Assembly (NCBI GenBank): GCA_026545225.1 | Contig: CM048849.1 | Coordinates: 31,630,336-31,694,335, forward strand | Direction of reading: 5' to 3' | DNA length: 64,000 nt | DNA from: Cornus controversa | Lineage: Eukaryota; Streptophyta; Magnoliopsida; Cornales; Cornaceae | Shown: positions 34,295-45,176 of the stretch, piece by piece | Numbering within the stretch: the first letter of the stretch is position 1 | Layout: every line of letters begins with the position of its first letter | The notes under the pieces: generated by a model | Databases searched by the model: none | What the model was told of the DNA's origin: nothing | Seen by the model: only the letters and a program-made list of their open reading frames with translations | Position numbers and translations under genes: made by a program

Positions 34295-36417
34295 ATGGTT
34301 GTCTTTCGGTGTTTCCAAGAAGGCGCTTTAACCGTTGTTGAAAAAGAATGTGATGTTCTAGAAAAAGGGACGACCCTTGATGCTCACAGACCGTTAATTG
34401 GTCGATTCGCTACATCTATGCCTCATTTTGGACATTCACTGCACTTGTCTCATTGGTCCAAGGAATTGTCATGTGAGCTTTCGACCTTTGGTCCTTTTGA
34501 AGCCGAGAAACAAACTTCAGTTCGACGTGCGTTGTTATTGCAATCACCTTTACATGAACACGTGAACAATTCTAATAAATTCTTACTTCTGGGCAACAAA
34601 GTTCGTAATGGATATGCAGGATGGAATTTCTCCTCCAAAATGATGTGTGATTTGACTTACACCGAGAAGTATTGGGAATGGTCAGAAGATATTTTGAGTC
34701 GTAATGTTACTTCTCTCAAGGCAGCGAGATTATATGATGCCATTTTTGCCTCTCTTTTTTCCTATGATAGACACCCAAATGTGTTAAAGGCATTCTTTGA
34801 GTCTTGGTCCCATGGAACTAACACTCTTCATACTTCGGTTGGTGAGGTTTCCATCTCTCTTTGGGACTTGTACGAGATAGGGGGCCTTCCATTTAGCGGG
34901 AAGTTCTATGACGAGGTTATCCCTAACGCAAAGGAGTTGTCGGGCAAAACCAAGGACGGGAAATATTTTCTTCCGACGTGCTGTCAAGATTTATTTTTAG
35001 CCTATCACCGACTCGCGCAAGAGTTCAAAGGGATCGTACAGATCTCTGACTGGGTGAACTTTTGGTACAAGGGTTCATTGAAGCATCCTAAACCTCCAAG
35101 TAGAAAGTCAAGGAACAAAACCCAACGACCAAGAGAGCTTCACAATCCTTCTGGTTCTATTGGTTCCATTCGCAAGCGAACGTCATCAGAAGAAAAGGTG
35201 TTTGTTGACCTCGGTGTAAATGATGAAATTAAAGAGAAGACTTACTTGGCTGCTTTTTTAGCATGTTGGTTGTGTAAGTTTGTTCTTCCATCAAGTCCTG
35301 CAAACATAATTCGTCCTGGAGTGTTTAAGATTGCAAGCAAAATGGCATATGGAGAAATATTTTGTCTTACTGTTCCAGTACTTGCAAGCATCTATAGGGG
35401 TTTGAATGACATCGTCTCACTTCCCGAATCTCCCAATTCTACAGTTGTATTTCCTAGTCATTGTGTATATGCCTGGCTAGCAGAATATTTTCAGACACAT
35501 TTTCGTTCTCCAATCAATCAATCTTCACCTCGGATGACTAAATATGCAGGAGAAGGGATGGCAAAGCATTTTGAAAATCCTGAGGCGCAGGATTTGTTCA
35601 AATCTTGTAAGGGTCTTGTGCTAAATCGCTTAGCAATGAAGTTTCACCAAAGAGAAGTTAAAGTTGATGATGAGATGCCAATTATTGTTTTTGAGTATTT
35701 GGCCAGTCTTCGCTCCAGTGTTTTATCCTTAAGACAAGGCGACTACTTTGTCCTTGAACCCTACAACCCTTATAGATTTAGCAGGCAATTTGGTTTTCAC
35801 CAAGATGTTCCAGGAAATTTGAAACAAGACATTCGCACTGGCTCATTGGACGAGGTTTTCAAATATTGGAAATCATGTACTCTCTGTAATACCAAGTCCT
35901 CAGTATTATTGCCAGAGACTACGAGTCTAAAAGATTTTTCAGTCACCAAAGCTTATGTTGATTGGTGGTCAAAGGTCCATGTTGACCCATTCATGACTAC
36001 GACGGAGAACTTATCACGAAATAAACGTCCAGCCTCTCCAAATAATAAAGAAGCAAAGTCTAGGAAGGGTGAGACTCCAAATCGGAGACCTGGAACGCAT
36101 ACTAAACACATAAATGGAGAATCTTCAACGACTCGGAGTAGTGATAATTTTGTTAATGGGTCAGCTACCCCTCTCAACCCATCCAATCATCCTTCTAACA
36201 ACCAGAAACATCCTCGATCTATGGTGATCCGAAGTGGGGGTGGAAGAGCTAGTGGTGAACGCAACTGGAAGCATGTGCCGAAAGTGTCAGACTGTGCCTC
36301 TTCAGCAGAAAATGTTGTTTCCCTTCCAAATATGGAGGACTTCTTTGACGGACTTTCCAGCGGTTCGTTACCAATGCAGGTTGAGGATTTGCAGGTATAT
36401 ATATATGTATAAACTTA

Positions 36418-36454
<37 letters not shown>

Positions 36455-37384
36455 GTTCACAATTTTTTTTTTTTTTTTTTTTAGATGGAAAATGGTAATG
36501 GAGCGATTGATGGTGCAAATCATCTTGGTGGTGAAGAGTCTGTTTATGGACCTTCTGCCTTTGAGTTGGCGACCAGAAAAATAAGCATTCTACATTCCGC
36601 AGCAGATGTCACATCTTCTCTTCATGGTTCTGATCAAGTGTTGGTAAAGTCTCATCCTCATGATTCTTCTATTGGACACAAGCCTCAACTTCAGGCGCAT
36701 GTGGAGACAGTAGGAGGGCATGTGATACCCCAAGTGAATATTCAGGAATCACATCAGGCCACATTTTCTGAAGCACCCACTTATGATGTGGCGAATATGA
36801 TTTCTGGAATCAGGCGTCAATCAGCCTTAGCATTGGGAAACAACCTCAAGAGGATGTTAAAGAGGACGGAGTTTTCTAAAGTTCCATTACTTAGATCAAG
36901 AGTTAAGGAAACTTTTGATGAGATTTCTTCACTTCCCATGGACTGTTCTGAGTTTCAGGAGAGAGTTAACTCATATTTACAGAGTGCAGAAGATTACAAT
37001 GATCTTAAGTCGAGATATGCCCAAGCTTTGACTGAAGAAGTACACTCCCAACGCTTAGCCCATATTAACTCGCGTCTTAACGAGGTCCTTTCTTCAGATA
37101 TTACAGATGTGGCACATGTTCAAAAACTTCAAGCAGATCTTCTCCATGATAAAAATGAGTTAGAAATTTTACTTCTTCAAATCGAGAAACTTGAAACTTC
37201 AATTTTGGAGGCTAATTCACGAATCTCTCAGAGGCAAGATGTTATTGCTAGCATCAAGAAAGAAAAGAAAGCAATTGAAGAGATTCCCATTATTCCTGAT
37301 CATGATCGTGGTGTTGTAAGCACTCTAGAGAAGTTGTTGCAGAAAGAGCAAGAAGAGATCCTGGAGTTACCTTGGCTGGCTTAA
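34295..37384 (+). CDS. Plant mobile domain (PMD) protein, antisense gene of the Tat element
   Basis: Two exons are inferred: 34295-36394 and 36485-37384. A 90-bp intron runs from GTATAT to a long T-tract and TTAG, phase 0, giving 999 residues. Without splicing the frame stops five codons into the intron. Exon 1 carries a PMD (aminotransferase-like) region, for example SISLWDLYEIGGLPFSG at 186-202 and the conserved hydrophobic block at about 300-375. A charged serine/asparagine-rich linker follows. Exon 2 ends in a predicted long coiled coil (about 840-985). PMD proteins occur as host nuclear factors (MAIN/MAIL) and inside plant transposons. Antisense extra ORFs in the Tat group are known. Function in the element is unknown. 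The gene has an ATG in good context (ATCATGG), no stops or frameshifts, and converges with gag-pol 353 bp away. Confidence 0.8.
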
Positions 37385-37737
37385 TTTCTCTCTTTTATAC
37401 ATTGCCTTGTTATCAATACATTAAACAAACTCTTGCAGAGTTGCTATGTCGTCTATTTTAATAATAAAGATCATTTTTTTTTTTTTGACAAACAAAAAGT
37501 TTTATTTGTTTAGCCGTTCACAGTTTATACTCTTGCGGGCCAGGAGTAATACAATAATTTTTTTTTTTTTTTAATGAATGACTGAACTCGGAACAAACCT
37601 CCAAGTTGCCTACGTACCTTCAATAGGAATCAAGTCATTTACGTAGTTCAGATTAACAAACTTAAATTTTTTTTTTTTTTTTTTTTTTGGGCCGTACACA
37701 GTTTATACTCGTGCGGGCCAGGAGTGACTTCCATTGT
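37385..37737. other. Convergent 3' region with direct repeat and hairpin
   Basis: This stretch lies between the stop codons of the antisense PMD gene and gag-pol. It holds a 35-bp direct repeat (37513-37547 and 37691-37725, two differences, core TTTATACTC and GCGGGCCAGGAGT) separated by T-tracts. Between the copies a hairpin is possible: CTACGTA (37610-37616) pairs with TACGTAG (37640-37646) across 23 bases. The latter segment resembles a conserved sequence found downstream of pol in many Tat elements, to my recollection. It may hold the 3' ends of both transcripts. Confidence 0.55.
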
Positions 37738-40700
37738 TTATGGGTAATATCGTTTTAGGAATTTGGCATTGATAGGCCCAACTCTGACCCCATCTTCATC
37801 GACAATTTTGTAGGCGCCATTAGTGTAGACTTCTCGCACCACATATGGTTCATCCCATTTTGATGTAAATTTGTTACCCATACGATGACTGGTGATAATG
37901 GGCCTTCGCACAGCAAGCACCAAGTCACCGACTTGAAAGGATCGAGGACGAACTCTTTTGTTGAAGGCACTTGAGAGTCGAGCTTGGTAACACTCCAACC
38001 GCTGTTGAGCTTCAAGTCTTTTTCCATCCAATGCCTCCAACTCTTGAAGACGCAATTTGGCATTTTCTTCATTTGTCAGCCCTTCTTGTATGGCAATTCT
38101 CAAAGAAGGAATTTGTTGCTCAAGTGGGAGAACTGCTTCAACACCATAAACGAGAGAATACGGTGTTGCTTGGGTTGGAGTACGATATGTTGTTCGATAT
38201 GCCCAAAGAGCCTCTGCCATTCTTTCATGCCAATCCTTTTTAGACTTAGAGACTACTTTTTTCAACAAATCACAAAGAGTTTTATTGAAAGCTTCTGCTT
38301 GTCCATTTGCTGGTGCATTGTACATTGAAGACTTGTGTTGTTTGAAGCCAAATTTTTCACACAAATTGGCCATCAGACTATTTTTGAAGGGTAACCCATT
38401 GTCAGTGATGATATGATGAGGGACACCATACCGGAAGATAATGTTCCCTTTGATGAAGTCCACCACTGTCTCTTTTTTCACTTCCTTAACTGGGATGGCT
38501 TCAGCCCACTTTGAAAAATAATCAGTTGCCGCAAGGATATATAGATGACCTTTAGCAGATTTCAGGAAAGGCCCAACTACATCCAATCCCCATGCATCAA
38601 ATGGCCAGGACATAATTGTAGGGTGCAACATCTCAGGTGGCTGGTGTATGAAATTGGCATGGAATTGACAAGCCTGACATCTTTTAGCGTAATCCATACA
38701 ATCTCTAACCATGGTTGGCCAATAGTATCCCATTCTCTTTACTCGAAAGTGAAGCTTAGGACCTGACTGATGAGCCCCACAGACCCCTGAATGTGCTTCT
38801 TCCATTGCGTGAGTTGATTCTTCTTCTCCCAAACAACGAAGGAAAAGACCTTCATATGAACGTCGAAATAATGTATCTTTGTAAAAGATAAATCGGGGAG
38901 CTCTTCGACGAATCTCAGTTTTGTGACGAGGATCTTCAGGAAGCTTCCCATGTTCTAGGTAATTGATGATGGGTCGTCTCCAGTCTTCATTTTCAACAAT
39001 TGAAACAGAGATTGCATTTATTTCTTCTAACTGGCCTTCGAGTAACTTTGGTAGTACCCATCGTTGACATACTGGAACGGTAATTGCCTCATCTTCCCCT
39101 AATGCCATTGTGGTTGCCAAGTTAGCTAGTGCATCTGCCAACCGATTCTCTTCCCTTGGAATATGTTCTAAGATGATGTTATCAAATTTACTAAGTAGAT
39201 TTGAAGCATACTGAGAATATGGGATCAGGTTGTCTTTTTTGACTTCGTAATCCTTGAGAAGTTGGTTGATCACTAACTTAGAATCCCCATAAAATTCAAT
39301 GTCTGTAATTTTCATTTCATTTGCCATTTGAAGACCAATTATCAGAGCTTGATATTCGGCGACATTATTTGAACAATTTTCTGGAAAGGAAAATGCGTAT
39401 GGAAGAATTTGCCTTTGTGGAGAGACAAATACCACGCCCGCCCCAGCTCCTTCAGAACGTGCCGCACCATCGAAGAACATCATCCATGGGGGAAGGATAT
39501 CAATAAGGAACACCTCCTCATCAGGAAAGTCCTCTGAAATTTCCCAATCGGCTGGTATGGGATGGTCAGCTAAGAAATTAGCAAGGGCTTGTCCTTTGAC
39601 TGCTTTACGCGGAACATACAAGATTTCGAATTCATTAAACAAAATCGACCACCTTGCGAGCCGCCCAGAAAGAACAGGTCTTGACATAACGTATTTGAGA
39701 GGGTCTGCTTTTGCAACCACATGGACTGTGTGAGCCAAAAAATAATGTCTCAATTTTTGGGAAGCAAAAACTAACGCAAGAGAAGTCTTCTCAATTGAAG
39801 GGTACTTGAACTCTGTCGCAGTCAATCTTCGACTCAAATAGTATAGAGCCTTTTCCTTGTTTTCCTCATTATTTTGTGCTAGAAGAGCCCCGAGAGATTC
39901 TTCTTGAGCAGCAATGTATAGTATGAGTGCTTTTCCAAGGATAGGAGCTCCCAACACCGGCGGGTTAAGCAAGTATTTCTTGATGCTGTCCAAAGCATTT
40001 TGGCAGGTCTGGTCCCATATGAATGGAGCATCTTTCTTCATAAGTCGGCTAAATGGTTGACATCGTCCAGCCAAATTTGAAATGAATCGACGAATGAAAG
40101 CAAGTTGTCCTTGAAGACTTCGTAACTCACGTAGATTTTTAGGTGGTGCCATTTTTTGAATGGCATCAATCTTTGATGGGTCGACTTCAATGCCACGATG
40201 TCGGACAATATATCCAAGGAACTTTCCTGATGTGACACCAAATGCACATTTGAGAGGATTAATCTTCAGTTGAAATTTTCTTAATCGTTCAAAAACTATG
40301 CGAAGATCTTTGAGATGAGTCATTCTTTCCTTAGTTTTGACCACCAAGTCATCAACATAGCATTCTACGATTTTATGAAGGATGTCATCAAAAATTTTTT
40401 GCATGGCCCGTTGATAAGTAGCACCAGCATTCTTAAGTCCAAAAGGCATGACCTTATAGCAATAAATCCCCTTTGGAGTGCGGAACGCAGTTAACTCTTC
40501 ATCTTTTGGCGACATTCTTATTTGATTGTAACCAGAGAAGCAATCCATGAACGAAAGAGCCTCATGTCCTGTTGTTGCATCCACCGTGAGTTCAGCCACA
40601 GGAATAGGAAAGTCATCTTTCGGGCATGCAGAGTTCAGGTCACGGAAGTCCACACAAACTCGTATTTGTCCATTTTTCTTTTTAACCGGGACAATACTTG

Positions 40701-43700
40701 AAATCCATGTTGGATATTTAACTTCTCGAATGAAGCCTGCATCAATTAGTTTGTTGATTTCTTCCTCAATCTTTGGGATAAGATCAGGCCTGAAGAAACG
40801 TTGAGATTGCTTGATTGGACGTGTGCCATGCCTAATCGCAAGGTTATGGACTGCAATCTTAGGCTCAAGACCCGGCATTTCTTTGTAAGTCCAGGCAAAT
40901 ATGTCTCTATATTCCGATAGCAATTTGACATACTCTTTTTCCTCTAGAGGATTTAAGAGTGCGCTGACGAAAATTGGCTTACGTTCTTCAGACGAACCCA
41001 AGTTTATTTCTTTCAGTTGATCAACAGTAGATTGCCCCCCGTCTTCAAGTGTTGGAGGTGCGTCCTTGACTTCTTCATTTTGTGAATCAAAATTCAAATC
41101 TTCTTCCTCCACTGTGATATGGTGGGAAGTAGCATAAATCGTTTCCTCTGTAACTTCTGGTTGGTCTTCTTGGTTAGGATGTCTCGTGCATATGATGGTT
41201 CGTCTTTTGACTTTTAGCACTTCATCAATGTTGATTTCTAAATCCACTTTACGCTTCATTCGTGATGGAATTAGGCTTCGAACATCATCATCTCTTTCTG
41301 ACTTAAGCTCAATTTTTCTTTGACTTACCTCATTACCTCTTTCCTCAGGTGTGGAGCTTGTGCCTTTAATCCGAGAAAATACAGTGTTTCGTGGTTGAGA
41401 ATTCAGAGCTTCTATATTCGGAGCAGGGGTATCTAACCTACTGAATACTGAAGCCCGGAAAGAATGGTTACTATGAGGAGTCGACCTATTTGTTTGACCA
41501 CCCATATTTAACCTTTCAAACACCGAAGTACGGGGGCTTGGGGCTTCAATCCGATCAAAGACCGAAGTTCGTAAAGCAGGTACTTGGTCCTCATCCACGT
41601 CTTCAACTTCTTTAACACTAATGTACTGTGTATTTTCTCGCTTGCCCTTTCTTCCTATAAAGACTCGGACAGGCTCTGCTGGCGTGAATCCCAGGCCAGT
41701 TTTAGGTAGATTGATTCTATACCCTTGTTGGCGCAACTTCTTCTGAGTTTCATTAAGGCCATGAACCTTCTCACCTGTGACTTCGGGACTGAGTTGCCCA
41801 AGCGTTGTAGGATTTTCAAAGTCATATCCTGAATTAGCTAAGAGCTTGTATGCATTTGGATCAAATCCTTCTTCAGTTCTTTGACAAGGCAGTAATTTTT
41901 GTCTTGTCGAGTCATGAGAGCCAAAGACAAATCCCTTCAGTGGCGGTTTGGCAATTTTGGACTTTTCGAGCCTCGCAACAGGAATTATAGAACTCTCATG
42001 AAGTACATGCACATCACTTTCTGCCATAGCATGAGTGGGTTTTTTTCTCATTTCTTTTATCTCGGCAAACTCAATAAATGGAGATTGTCCTTCTTTTCTC
42101 ATAGACTTTGGAACATACTTGAAAACGGGCTTACCTTTGGGAGTTTTTGAAGATGACCCAGACTCTTGAGTAACAGTTATAGACTTCTTACTATCACAAT
42201 CAAGAGTTTCCTCAGAATTAACCGGAACTTCTTTACCTTTAGGTTTTCCTGTCGAAGGAATTTTTGATGGAAGAACTTCTGTTGGTGTATCAGCATTTAA
42301 GTAAAACTTGGCATCTGCAAAATGTGATTCCACCTCAGTGAATGGCTTACTATCTGCAAACACAGTCTTCACGCCATTCCTATAAAATTTGAAACATTGA
42401 TGCAATGTGGAGGGAACTATGCCGTTTCCATGGACCCAAGGTCTCCCTAACAACAAGTTATAGGAGGTCTTTGCGTCAATGACATGGAATAGAGTTTCAG
42501 CATTTAACTCCCCAATGGCAAGGTGGACCCTAATCATTCCGATTGCTCTTTGGCCTCCTTGATTAAAGCCTTGAATGATTAAACGACTTTGAGCCAACTC
42601 ATCAACTGTGATGCCGAGGTTCTTCATAGTAGTTTTTGGCATGATGTTCACTGCAGAACCTCCATCAATGAGGATCCGAGTAACTTTCTGTTCCCGAACA
42701 TATCCAGAAACGAATAGTGGTCGATTATGTGGTTTTGACCCTAATTGAAGATCCTCATCAGTGAAAGTGATTGCTGCACAACAAGAGGCACAGGTCGTAG
42801 TAGGGACCTGCTCATCATTATCTTCCAGGGCTTGAGATTCTTCTTCAGAATCTTCTTTTTCATTTTGCCAGTTAGTTTCAGCAACAGTTACTGTGTAAAC
42901 AGTCTGAATTTGATCATTGCTAAAATATCCAGTTGGAAAGAAGTCTCGTAAGGTAGCGAACCTGCGAGAAATGTTGTATGAAAATTCATTCATTTGGTCA
43001 TTTTCGATGATTGTCTTTCTCTTTGTAGCCATTTTTTGAGGGTGACGATATCGATGTTTCTCTCTTCTTTGCCCCCTGTTAGAATGAGCAGGTTGCATCA
43101 AAGTAGTACATTGCTTTCGCGGCTTCTTTCTCGTTACCAGAGTCCATCCTTCATCTTCTCGTCTAGATAGCTCTGTATGTGGCACTGAGACAATCACTGG
43201 TTCCAACGAACCAAACTGGATAATCTTGGTACCGGTCAAGTTAAGAAATTCAGACCTAATGGTAGCGTGATTTGATTCGGCTACTTCATCACCGTCCAAA
43301 AGAATCTTCCCTTGTTTTGCCAGGGTCATAACCAATTCTTTGAATATGAAGCACTTCTCGATTGGATGGCTGACAATACGGTGGTACTTGCAGTATTTTG
43401 GGTCATGCACTCGTCCCATCTCCTCCGGGCGTTTGCATTCTGGGAGTTCAATTATTTTCTTTTCGAGCAAGAATTCCAATATACCAAGTACATCGGAGTC
43501 TGGGAATGGGTACTCTTTTTTCTCCAATTCCTTGAGTGTGGGACGAGGTCTCTCTTTCTCTTGGAATTTGCTTTGCTTGCTCTCTTCTTTATTCTTTTCC
43601 TTCGCGAAGACTTTCAAGGGTACGACTGTGGTGGCCATAGTCTCCTTGGAGACCCTCTTTGATAGTTTATCATCTTTCTTTCCTTCCTTTTTGTCCTTGT

Positions 43701-45090
43701 GTTGCTCCAGGACAGAAGGGTTCTTTCCACCATGAGCATTGATGCTGATCTCCATGTCATGTGCACGTGTAGCTAGCTCTTCAAACGAACGAGGTTTGAT
43801 GCCTTGAAGGATGTAGAGGAGTCCCCAATGCATACCCTGCATGCACATCTCGACACCAGAAATTTCTGAGAGTCGGTCCTTGCAGTCTAAACTGAGCGCA
43901 CGCCACCTGTTAATATAATCTGTAACAGGTTCATCCTTCCATTGTTTAGTATTGGTGAGTTCCATCATGCTCACGGTACGACGAGTACTGTAAAAGCGAT
44001 TTAAGAACTCTCGCTCCATCTGCTCCCAACTATCGATTGACTCAGCTTCCAAGTCAGTGTACCAATCGAAGGCATTTCCTTTAAGGGAACGGATAAACTG
44101 TTTTACCAGAAGATCACCCTCGGTCCCGGCATTATTGCATGTCTCGACAAAATGAGCAACATGTTGTTTAGGATTGCCCTTTCCATCGAATTGTTGAAGC
44201 TTAGGAGGTTGATACCCAGCTGGCATCCTCATGTTGTCAATCCGTCTTGTGTAAGGTTTTGAATACATAAGCGAGTTTTGAGAAACACCGCCGTACTGTG
44301 ACCTGATCGTGTTAGTGATCATATCTTGAAGTTGTTGAACAGACAACGAAGCGATAGAAGGAGCAAAACTGGGATGATTTGCCCTTTGCTCGGACATGTT
44401 TGCATGGTGAGCCTTATTGGTCATGGCCCCTTGTGGTGTGAAACCGGGGGGGTGTGAGAGTTCTTGACTCGACTCCTTAGATTTCTGACCTTCCAACCTA
44501 TTCATGAGGGAAGCAATCTGCAAGTCTTTTTCTTCAACGGTTTTGGTGAGCTTTTCAATAGCGCGAGCCATGGTCGCAAGTTGTTCCTCTACCGATGCTG
44601 TATCGGTCATCATAACTTGCATGTTGGTTGATTGTGATTGCGTCTGGAAATTTAGATACCTTGGAGAAATCAGCTCTCTCGGAGATTCAGGGGAGGAAAC
44701 TGAGCGCGATCCTGAACTCGAATTAGAATCCGACATAGAGCGAGATGAATGCGGTGACATGTCTTTCGGGAAAGAGCTTTCAGAAAGTGGTGGAACTTCT
44801 TCAAGACTTGTGTTGTTGAAGTTCATCGTCCTTAAGGACTCGAGGGTGATAAATGGATGATGAGCTTTTGTACTTGCAGGCTTCGTCGAGTTGACATCCG
44901 CCATGCTTTGTTTCGGTGCTAGAGAAACAGGTGCCTTTGTTTTGCTGCGAGTTGCTGGTCCAGTAGAGGTGCTGCTACCACTTGATGGAGCCATAACATT
45001 CTTAGCAAGAGAGTTGTTGATTGTTGTAGCGGCAACGTTCTTGACAACATTCTTTGTGCCTTGACCGAGTTGAATCTTCTTAGGGGCCAT
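37738..45090 (-). CDS. Tat-lineage Gag-Pol polyprotein
   Basis: One 2450-residue frame. The open frame extends four codons further up to a TTG at 45102, but the first ATG (45090) is taken as the start. Residue positions below count from that TTG. In order: Gag (about 295-460), a zinc-knuckle-like C-x2-H-x4-H-x4-C (about 567-580), an aspartic protease with DGGS (813-816), and a linker with four VF-x-R-[IL] motifs (about 1177-1240). Then come RT with YVDD (1582-1585), RNase H (about 1700-1830), and a second RNase H of the archaeal type starting at FFDGAARSEGAGAG (about 1874-2000). Integrase follows with an HHCC finger (about 2100-2155) and D, D, E near 2170, 2234 and 2268. It would make the virus-like particle and copy and insert the element. 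No stop or frameshift is present. Gag and Pol share one frame, so release would need proteolysis. Confidence 0.95.
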   Translation of the reverse strand: MAPKKIQLGQGTKNVVKNVAATTINNSLAKNVMAPSSGSSTSTGPATRSKTKAPVSLAPKQSMADVNSTKPASTKAHHPFITLESLRTMNFNNTSLEEVPPLSESSFPKDMSPHSSRSMSDSNSSSGSRSVSSPESPRELISPRYLNFQTQSQSTNMQVMMTDTASVEEQLATMARAIEKLTKTVEEKDLQIASLMNRLEGQKSKESSQELSHPPGFTPQGAMTNKAHHANMSEQRANHPSFAPSIASLSVQQLQDMITNTIRSQYGGVSQNSLMYSKPYTRRIDNMRMPAGYQPPKLQQFDGKGNPKQHVAHFVETCNNAGTEGDLLVKQFIRSLKGNAFDWYTDLEAESIDSWEQMEREFLNRFYSTRRTVSMMELTNTKQWKDEPVTDYINRWRALSLDCKDRLSEISGVEMCMQGMHWGLLYILQGIKPRSFEELATRAHDMEISINAHGGKNPSVLEQHKDKKEGKKDDKLSKRVSKETMATTVVPLKVFAKEKNKEESKQSKFQEKERPRPTLKELEKKEYPFPDSDVLGILEFLLEKKIIELPECKRPEEMGRVHDPKYCKYHRIVSHPIEKCFIFKELVMTLAKQGKILLDGDEVAESNHATIRSEFLNLTGTKIIQFGSLEPVIVSVPHTELSRREDEGWTLVTRKKPRKQCTTLMQPAHSNRGQRREKHRYRHPQKMATKRKTIIENDQMNEFSYNISRRFATLRDFFPTGYFSNDQIQTVYTVTVAETNWQNEKEDSEEESQALEDNDEQVPTTTCASCCAAITFTDEDLQLGSKPHNRPLFVSGYVREQKVTRILIDGGSAVNIMPKTTMKNLGITVDELAQSRLIIQGFNQGGQRAIGMIRVHLAIGELNAETLFHVIDAKTSYNLLLGRPWVHGNGIVPSTLHQCFKFYRNGVKTVFADSKPFTEVESHFADAKFYLNADTPTEVLPSKIPSTGKPKGKEVPVNSEETLDCDSKKSITVTQESGSSSKTPKGKPVFKYVPKSMRKEGQSPFIEFAEIKEMRKKPTHAMAESDVHVLHESSIIPVARLEKSKIAKPPLKGFVFGSHDSTRQKLLPCQRTEEGFDPNAYKLLANSGYDFENPTTLGQLSPEVTGEKVHGLNETQKKLRQQGYRINLPKTGLGFTPAEPVRVFIGRKGKRENTQYISVKEVEDVDEDQVPALRTSVFDRIEAPSPRTSVFERLNMGGQTNRSTPHSNHSFRASVFSRLDTPAPNIEALNSQPRNTVFSRIKGTSSTPEERGNEVSQRKIELKSERDDDVRSLIPSRMKRKVDLEINIDEVLKVKRRTIICTRHPNQEDQPEVTEETIYATSHHITVEEEDLNFDSQNEEVKDAPPTLEDGGQSTVDQLKEINLGSSEERKPIFVSALLNPLEEKEYVKLLSEYRDIFAWTYKEMPGLEPKIAVHNLAIRHGTRPIKQSQRFFRPDLIPKIEEEINKLIDAGFIREVKYPTWISSIVPVKKKNGQIRVCVDFRDLNSACPKDDFPIPVAELTVDATTGHEALSFMDCFSGYNQIRMSPKDEELTAFRTPKGIYCYKVMPFGLKNAGATYQRAMQKIFDDILHKIVECYVDDLVVKTKERMTHLKDLRIVFERLRKFQLKINPLKCAFGVTSGKFLGYIVRHRGIEVDPSKIDAIQKMAPPKNLRELRSLQGQLAFIRRFISNLAGRCQPFSRLMKKDAPFIWDQTCQNALDSIKKYLLNPPVLGAPILGKALILYIAAQEESLGALLAQNNEENKEKALYYLSRRLTATEFKYPSIEKTSLALVFASQKLRHYFLAHTVHVVAKADPLKYVMSRPVLSGRLARWSILFNEFEILYVPRKAVKGQALANFLADHPIPADWEISEDFPDEEVFLIDILPPWMMFFDGAARSEGAGAGVVFVSPQRQILPYAFSFPENCSNNVAEYQALIIGLQMANEMKITDIEFYGDSKLVINQLLKDYEVKKDNLIPYSQYASNLLSKFDNIILEHIPREENRLADALANLATTMALGEDEAITVPVCQRWVLPKLLEGQLEEINAISVSIVENEDWRRPIINYLEHGKLPEDPRHKTEIRRRAPRFIFYKDTLFRRSYEGLFLRCLGEEESTHAMEEAHSGVCGAHQSGPKLHFRVKRMGYYWPTMVRDCMDYAKRCQACQFHANFIHQPPEMLHPTIMSWPFDAWGLDVVGPFLKSAKGHLYILAATDYFSKWAEAIPVKEVKKETVVDFIKGNIIFRYGVPHHIITDNGLPFKNSLMANLCEKFGFKQHKSSMYNAPANGQAEAFNKTLCDLLKKVVSKSKKDWHERMAEALWAYRTTYRTPTQATPYSLVYGVEAVLPLEQQIPSLRIAIQEGLTNEENAKLRLQELEALDGKRLEAQQRLECYQARLSSAFNKRVRPRSFQVGDLVLAVRRPIITSHRMGNKFTSKWDEPYVVREVYTNGAYKIVDEDGVRVGPINAKFLKRYYP

Positions 45091-45176
45091 CGATGCAAGC
45101 AAGAAAAATCTTTGAGGAATTGATTAAGGAGACAGAGATGAGAGGCAGAGTTGTCCCACCGGGCGTGCCAGAAATT
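45091..45176 (-). other. Short leader and primer-binding site of the Tat element
   Basis: Only 86 bases separate the 5' LTR from the Gag ATG. Six bases inside the LTR end the minus strand reads TGGCACGCCCGGTGGGAC (45153-45170), a primer-binding site beginning with TGG. I could not match it with certainty to a specific tRNA. Confidence 0.8.

Noticed and set aside
43312-43735. Plus-strand open frames within the gag-pol region
   Set aside because: They are overlapping shadows of the minus-strand polyprotein without recognisable domains.
45091-45102. Gag-Pol start at 45102
   Set aside because: That codon is TTG. The first ATG in frame is four codons later, at 45090.
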